Source of the DNA: Gaeumannomyces sp. JS-464
Lineage: Eukaryota > Ascomycota > Sordariomycetes > Magnaporthales > Magnaporthaceae
NCBI GenBank assembly: GCA_002197995.1
Contig: NGZR01000005.1
Span: forward strand, 1,798,001 to 1,862,000
Length of the DNA: 64,000 nt
Reading direction: 5' to 3'
The first letter of the stretch is position 1. Each line of letters begins with the position of its first letter. The notes beneath the pieces were generated by a model. That model saw only the letters and a program-made list of their open reading frames with translations. It had not been told where the DNA came from and ran no database searches. The position numbers and the translations under genes are program-made. Below are positions 58,501 to 64,000 of this stretch, piece by piece.

Positions 58501-61026
58501 GATACGCAGATGCGCATCGACTTCAGCAACCAGGACGACTACTGGGACACGGTCGTTGCCGCGGGGGTTGCCAACAGCAAGAAGAAGGTCAAACGCTCCC
58601 TGGCCGACGCCGGCGGCAATCATGTCCGCTGGCTGGAGGACGAGTTCCGCGACGACTACCACTTCGGCGCCCTCTCGCGCCGCGACCTCGAGGCCCGCTG
58701 GTTTGGCTCCGACGTCCTCGCCTGGCTTGCCCGGCTCGTCCGCCCGGAGATCAAGCGCGAGTTCACGTACAACTACGAGGATACACTGACTGCCAAGCTC
58801 ATTGACGAGACCTGGCAGTGCACCCGCGACGGCATCGGGTACGAGGGCCACCTGCTCGCGCAGGCCCTCCTGAAAGTGAACATCCAGACCAGCTTCGGGT
58901 TTACGCTGATCGTCACCAAGCTGTCCCTGCCTCTCGACCTGTCCCAAAGCTACCTGACCTTCTACAACAAGGGCGAGATCACGGGCGTGCTAACCCTCGA
59001 GGCCGTCGCCAAGTTCTCGTACCAAAAGGGGGACGTCATCCTCAACATCCCCTTCCCGGGCGCCTCCTTCTCTATCCCGGGCATCGCTGTAATCGGCCCG
59101 CAACTGACGGTCGAGGGCAACATCGACGCGTCGCTCACGCTAGCGGGCAAGGTCGAAACGCGGCTCGAGTTCGCCAACTGGGAGGTGCGCCAGGTCGTGC
59201 CTGACAACGGCGACAGCAACTACACGCCCAAGCAGATCGGCGACGGCGACCCGGACCTCAAGCGCAACGGCGACGACGGCGACCTGGACGAGCCGAGCTT
59301 CTACGCCGGCGTGCAAGCGCTCGGCGACGTGACGGCCAAGATCTCGGCCGCCGCCGAGTTCGGCGTCCGCTTCGACAAGCGCTGGGAGGTCGACCCGGCC
59401 GCGGCCGCCGTCGTGGGCGAGGCCAGCGTCATGATCAAAATGGGCGCCGGCATCTCCACCAAGGACACCTGCCCCTTCACCTGGGGGCTCGACGTCGGCG
59501 CCCGCCTGTTCGCGCGCGCCAAGGCGCCGTCCGTCTTCAAGTGGCCGGGCGTCGAGGTGCCCATCACGCCAACCTACAACAAGCCCATCTTCGAGGGTGG
59601 CACCTGTCCAAACCTGGGGACCCTCCCAACTAGGCGCGACCTGAACGGCTTCACCATCGACGGCAACAGCTCTCGCCATAGCATGAGCCACGGCCACGAC
59701 CACGCCCCCAGCAGCCGCGGCCTGGCCAAGCGGGCGGCCGTCTGGGGTCCCGTACTCAGCGTGCCCGTGGGCAGCTACTTCTGCCCGCCTGAGTCCGACA
59801 ACAGCGCCGGCCCGGGCGAGGTCTGCTCCAAGATCGGGTACGCCTGGGACTCGGACGACGGTAGCTCAGCTCTCAAGATGCGGCGGGCGCTGCCTCGCGG
59901 AAGACGCATGCATGCGGCGCTCGAGAAGCGGGCGCCCAAGACCACCAACATCTGCAAGCAGACCATCACCTTCCCCTACCCGACCGACAGCGAGGCAAAG
60001 GCGCTGGGCAACCCGGCTTACGGCTTCCGCACCACCGACTGCACCGACTACTCATTCGGCGCCCCGCTCGACACCGAGACGCCCAACTGCAAGTACGAGG
60101 CCGAGCACGTGCTCGAATTCCAGCTGATCAAGCAGTTCTTCGACTCCCTCAACAACGACCTGGGCCCCTTCCCCAACCCCAACCCCGCCAAGACCGCGGA
60201 CAAGCCCCAGGTCAAGTTCTGTGACCTGGTCGTCGACGCGCTCTGGCCGCAGCAGCCGGCCGTCATCCCGGGCCTCGACACCGCGTCGGGCACCGGCGCC
60301 GCGCTGACCCCCTACGCCCACGTGGCCAACCAGTTCCCGACCAAGACATGGAAGTCGGACGAGTACGTGCGCCTCGACACCACCATCAACTCGCCGCCCA
60401 AAGCCTCCGCCTGGGCGGGCGAAACCACCACGGGCAAGCAGATCCAGCTCGTCGACTTCAAGAAGTGGATTGGCAGCGACCCTGACGTCTACACCAGCCC
60501 CGCCAACCAGGACCCCGCCACCTACTCCGGGCTGATCACAGACATCGGCGGCGCCGAAAAAATCATGAAATCCATGCGCGCCATCCTCGGCTCGCGCCTG
60601 TACCACAACGACCCCCGCATCATGGCCATCCTGCGGGACCAGAAGGGGCGCGTGCGCGAGGTGCTGCGCCGGCTCGACACCGAGATCCTCCCGAACCCGG
60701 CCAACATGACCCCGCGGCAAGCAGGGTTCACCCCCTGGGCGCCGCTGGGGCTGGCGGAGCGGTGGGACGAGTTCATGAGGGGCAAGATGGCGCTGGCTGT
60801 GACCAAGTCGAACAAGGTGCTGAACGACATCCTGCCGCGCATGCAGGCGCTGTGGGCGGACGCGGCGGCACGCGAGGCGGCGCGGGCGGATCCGAATGAT
60901 TCGCAGGCCGAGGCGGAGCTGAAGGCGCGGAAGCAGAGGCTGATTGATAGCATTGATGCGCTGGCCGATGTGTTAAGGGTGTTGCCTGCATGGCAGTGGG
61001 CGTTTTTAAGGAGAAGCACTTTTTGA
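55551..61026 (+). CDS. Killer-toxin-like GH18 chitinase (subgroup C), one intron and one frameshift
   Basis: Exon 1 (55,551-55,669) encodes a signal peptide (MRYPVVLALLWW...). After a 56-bp intron the frame runs on. Domains (residue numbers of the spliced product): Cys-rich hevein-like CBM18 segments at about 90-130 and 137-182 (CCGKWGFCGMTDDYC), then GH18 at about 196-560 with AIGGWTF and the complete catalytic DGVDFDWE (E319). Further Cys-rich repeats follow (WCNGHCHDDEV, CFDGHCPDMTY). Then comes the long C-terminal region shared with the Kluyveromyces lactis zymocin alpha/beta-type chitinases. At 57,984-57,993 (CCCCTTTTTC) one base is missing relative to the family, shifting the frame. The second frame is then open to 61,026, about 1,800 residues in all. 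Many subgroup C enzymes also carry LysM; I see none here. Cleaves chitin, probably outside the cell. Confidence 0.85.
55670..55725 (+). other. Intron 1 of the chitinase gene
   Basis: 56 bp with donor GTGAGT, branch-like CTAAC at 55,707-55,711 and acceptor GCAG. Splicing joins the signal-peptide exon in frame with the frame that holds the CBM18 and GH18 domains; without it the first exon hits an immediate TGA. Confidence 0.8.
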
Positions 61027-61751
61027 GTATCCCCTGGCAGTGACCTGACACAGCCATGTCATCACTTTACCTAGGTAGTTACCTACCTATTTACCTCTCT
61101 CTACTTACGTAATGTATATGATATACGAGCGCCGCATATAAGTGAGCGCCGCACTGGTAAAGGCTGCACAGACTGAGCCAGTGTAACAAGGGGACTGTGT
61201 CGGCTTGGAATGGGTTCAATTTATTGATAATCTTTTAAGACCTCTAGGAGATGCTTAAGGAGCCAGAATCTGCTGAGGGGTCCTCGGAGTTCTGCCTCCT
61301 TCTTATGGACCGCCGGATGGCCCGTGCTGAGTCCTAGGGTACGTATCTAAATGAGGGGTTGTGGCGCAGCTCGGGCGTTGGTCCTGTGGGGGACTTGTGA
61401 CCCTTTGGTCCGCGCCAACCAGGAATCCTGGTTTAGCCGCCCATGCCTCCTGTTGGCCCTTTACTGCATGCCTTTGGGCGTCAATGCCTATCCTTGGGCA
61501 CCGGGGAGGTCCCCGTGTGACAGCCAGACAAGAACTTGCGCACCGTGCAGGGTCAGGCTGGAGTGACATTTCGCATTCAACCTTCAAAGAGGGTGGGGGA
61601 AGAAGCGTCGAATGAGCCTTGCGCCGGGAAACTCGCTAACTTGAGGAGGATGAAAAAGAGAGTCATTCATACAAGTGAGGGGTGCGCTCCCTGCCAGGCT
61701 GTGCAGCCACTATCCTTCAATTGCACACACGTATACACGAATCACGAGCAG
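61027..61751. other. Chitinase 3' flank, no gene recognised
   Basis: Contains TACC/TAGG microsatellite sequence near 61,068-61,095. Short frames (for example 61,351-61,566, plus) show no known motif. Confidence 0.4.
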
Positions 61752-62137
61752 TTACACTAGAAACCCGGAGCTTAAATCACTGCCCTTCATCATCCCCACA
61801 GTTAGGACCTCCACCGTACTTCCCTTGTTCTGTCGCACAGCCGCTTTGTAACGGTCAAACCTCGAGTCCTCCGGCGCTTGAGCGACCTCCTTGAAGATGC
61901 CCTCAGACAGCTTCGCTTTGGCGTGGCACGCCTCAACTAACACTGCGGTCTTGGCTTGCGGCCGCCAAGGTTCGAGTTGGCAGCCTGGAGAGCCTGCCGA
62001 ACAAGACCTTGGCCTCGGCCCGCTTCGTGGAAGGCCACTCGGAGGCTTTTGTCATCCTTGACAGAGTTGTAGTAGTTTGCGGCGGCCTCGACGGCGTTGA
62101 TCGTGTCCGTGAACAAGTTGCTGACGGTGGCCGTCAT
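61752..62137 (-). pseudogene. N-terminal domain fragment of a NACHT-type NLR protein
   Basis: Starts MTATVSNLFTDTINAVEAAA, then RVAFHEAGRGQGLVRQAL. After a 1-nt shift near 61,960 it continues AKTAVLVEACHAKAKLSEG and FDRYKAAVRQNKGSTVEVL, then stops. The pattern matches the helical N-terminal domain that precedes NACHT NTPases in many fungal STAND/NLR proteins (family knowledge). No NACHT follows on this strand. A NACHT piece on the opposite strand lies about 0.9 kb away. A later exon could have been lost. Confidence 0.6.
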
Positions 62138-63029
62138 CCTTCCACGGAAGAGGACTTGACGGTTTAAATGACTTGACCTCAGTTACTTTGGATTCTGATG
62201 GCTCTTGTCTGACGGATCGTACTCGAAGAGCAAGCGAAGGAGCAACTTGGCACTAAACAGAACAGGAAGTGCCGGAAAATCTCTCACCATGTGAGCATTT
62301 TGCATCCAGCCCACCTCAGCTGCATGCGGTGTGATCTTGGGCTTCAAGCGCGTCGCCTTCTGCAGGGAGGACCCAATGGGAAACAAAAAAAAAATATGCC
62401 ATCTGCGAATGTCCAGCCATTAGCCGTGCCAGCGACGACGCCTCCCACCCCACCAACATCGAAGTGGCCTTCAGCCCCAACCCGTAGTCCAATATCCAGG
62501 ACCATGCAATGCACTTCAGCTTTATCCTGATCCCCGCCGTGCCTTTCTTCGACATTTAAATCAATGGGACATCCTTTGGCATTTCGATTAAGAAAATCCC
62601 GCCCTCCGAAGTAGCCTGCCACTCCGCGCCTACGGAGCCGAGCCCCGCGAGCTGCAGGAGACGCTACCCCACAGTTGCCCCACAAGATGAAGGGGCCCCG
62701 ACCGCAACCTTCGAACCCGCTCTTCCACAACGCTGGCCGCGACCAAGTTAACGCGCCTGGCGGTATCGCGAACAAGAGTGACGGCCCTGGCAACCACCTT
62801 CTCGGGCCTAATTTCTATGGGCCTGTATCCTTCGGTAAGAGCGCTCCTGCCGGTAGCAAATTCTCTATAGCTAATTAATTACTCAGGAGCCTCCCTTAAG
62901 GACCCCCAGGTCGACGAGGCTACTGCGCGTTTTTTGGAAAAAGCAGGTTCGTAATGCCATTCGCCTGACTTCTATCCTATATTTCCATCACACCTGGACC
63001 TCCTTTGCCGAAGAAGCCGCCGCAAGACT
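62138..63029. other. Unassigned interval between two NLR fragments
   Basis: A plus-strand frame near 62,390-62,620 reads protein-like text between stops (for example HAMHFSFILIPAVPFFDI, then INGTSFGISIKK), but I do not recognise it. It may be a decayed gene remnant. An A-run lies at 62,385-62,394. Confidence 0.35.
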
Positions 63030-63427
63030 GACGACTGACGACCACAGCCTGCCTCCGCTCCCTCGGCTTCCGCGATATCGACGCTCGGCAGCACGACATA
63101 GCCGCTGCCCATCCAGGCACATGCGACTGGCTTTTCCGCACCGCCCAGTTCCGGAAGTGGCGCGACCGCGCCGACCTACCAGCCCACAATGGCGTGCTCT
63201 GGATCAAGGGCAAGCCGGGCTCGGGCAAGTCGACGCTAATGAAACATGCTCTGCGCCATTGCGGAAAGGTCTTTGGCGACCATCTAATCGTAGTATATTT
63301 CTTTAACGCTCGAAGCGAAATTCTTGAGAAAACGCCTCTAGGCATGCTGCGGTCGATCGTATACCAGCTCCTCGATAAGGACGATACGCTATAGGAACGA
63401 TTCCGCCCCATCTACGAAAAGCAGAAG
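63030..63427 (+). pseudogene. NACHT NTPase fragment, cut by a LINE insertion
   Basis: From a likely splice acceptor (CACAG ending at 63,047) the frame reads LRSLGFRDIDARQHDIAAA, TCDWLF, then the Walker A loop LWIKGKPGSGKSTLMK and FFNARSEILEKTPLGMLRS. These are the hallmarks of the pre-NACHT and NACHT start of fungal NLRs used in non-self recognition. A TAG at 63,392-63,394 stands where Gln is expected. Soon after, the sequence passes into a LINE-type tail, so Walker B and the repeat domain are missing. Confidence 0.72.
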
Positions 63428-63583
63428 AGAGAGAGAAAGAGAGAGTATATTTAACGTCAGCTAGTCGGGATCTACCAGTCCCTGCCTCCCAGGGGGCATA
63501 TAACGTGCTAGCGCTACCTAAGCTTAACACGAGGCTATATGTTGCTATCGAAGCGGCTAACAAATTAAACCATAAGGCAAGCT

Positions 63584-63586
<3 letters not shown>

Positions 63587-63624
<38 letters not shown>
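63587..63624. repeat. Poly(A) tract in the composite unit
   Basis: 38 consecutive A, equivalent to 35,106-35,153. Confidence 0.9.
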
Positions 63625-63627
<3 letters not shown>

Positions 63628-63631
63628 CTAC

Positions 63632-63801
63632 TGTCAGAGGTGGCCTGGAGTCACGTGGGTGGCAACTGGTGCCCCACAGCTCTAGCCCTATGCATTGGCC
63701 CTAGTATTTTGGCCTGCGCGCGCCCTAGCCCGCGATCGAGTAAAGTAGCCCAGGAACAATCACTAATCACTTTGGGTGCCTGTCGTCGCGCACCTTCATT
63801 A
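63632..63801 (+). repeat. Solo Copia LTR (long form) with target duplication
   Basis: A 170-bp LTR flanked by CCTAC on both sides (63,627-63,631 and 63,802-63,806). The other composite unit has the undisturbed site at 35,154-35,164. No Copia interior is present, so LTR-LTR recombination removed it. Confidence 0.92.
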
Positions 63802-64000
63802 CCTACTTAAGGCACACGGTTTTTGGGCCGCATTCCGGCGCTCCTTGTTAGTAAGCGGGCAATCGGCAAAAGGGCGAATAAACGCCGGGGCGCTGTAAGC
63901 GCTGCTATTGGTGGTAAAGGAAAGCAGTCGGCTGGCAAAGTGCCGGGAAAGTGTAAGGCCGGGTGTGGGCGGAAGGGGCTTCGGGCCCCCCCCTAAGCCC

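Larger units (their letters stand above)
63428..64000 (-). mobile_element. LINE-derived composite unit, 3' part, runs off the window
   Basis: Matches 34,950-35,350: an AG-rich tail, GTATATTTAACGTCAG, 3' UTR, poly(A) tract, then the GC-rich middle segment. Less mutated than the copy at 35 kb. Contains a solo Copia LTR. Confidence 0.8.

Overview
The window is a stretch of filamentous ascomycete (Pezizomycotina) nuclear genome. The evidence is the mix of elements: Ty1/Copia, a chromodomain Ty3/Gypsy, Tad-type LINEs and a pogo/Fot1 transposase. Most element copies carry the C-to-T and G-to-A decay expected from repeat-induced point mutation (RIP), with Gln codons turned into stops and AT-rich sequence. 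Fungal gene families (LysM, subgroup C chitinase, NACHT NTPase) sit in a GC-rich island. The species cannot be named from sequence alone.

Layout. 1-11.8 kb: a Copia element (minus) with a second Copia (plus) nested in it, both with 5-bp target duplications; the host is an older repeat that recurs at about 17.6-18.7 kb. 12.2-13.0 kb: decayed LINE 3' end. 13.0-20.3 kb: RIP-mutated chromovirus-type Gypsy (minus), with an antisense ORF relic and two tRNA-like sequences between its chromodomain and 3' LTR. 20.3-22.5 kb: a LINE-derived unit, then unassigned sequence. 22.5-41.8 kb: a head-to-tail array of Tad-like LINE A, LINE B and a short composite unit that has LINE ends but no LINE ORFs; the composite is split by a third Copia. 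42.4-44.1 kb: a young, GC-rich LTR element that encodes only gag. 44.2-50.3 kb: a pogo/Fot1 transposase relic split by a fourth Copia.

50.5-61.0 kb is the gene island: an F-box-type hypothetical protein, a secreted protein with seven clear LysM modules and one degenerate one, and, divergently transcribed from it, a large secreted killer-toxin-like (subgroup C) GH18 chitinase. The chitinase has a small 5' intron and one apparent frameshift. LysM proteins bind chitin and chitinases cleave it, so the pair probably acts together at a chitinous wall, either the fungus's own or another fungus's. 61.7-63.4 kb holds two divergently oriented NLR (NACHT) fragments; the second runs into another LINE-type 3' end that carries a poly(A) tract and a solo Copia LTR.

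The clearest unusual objects are the gag-only LTR element, the LINE-end composite unit, the hairpin minisatellites that differ between the two Gypsy LTRs, the antisense ORF in the Gypsy, and the LysM/chitinase pair enclosed by transposons.
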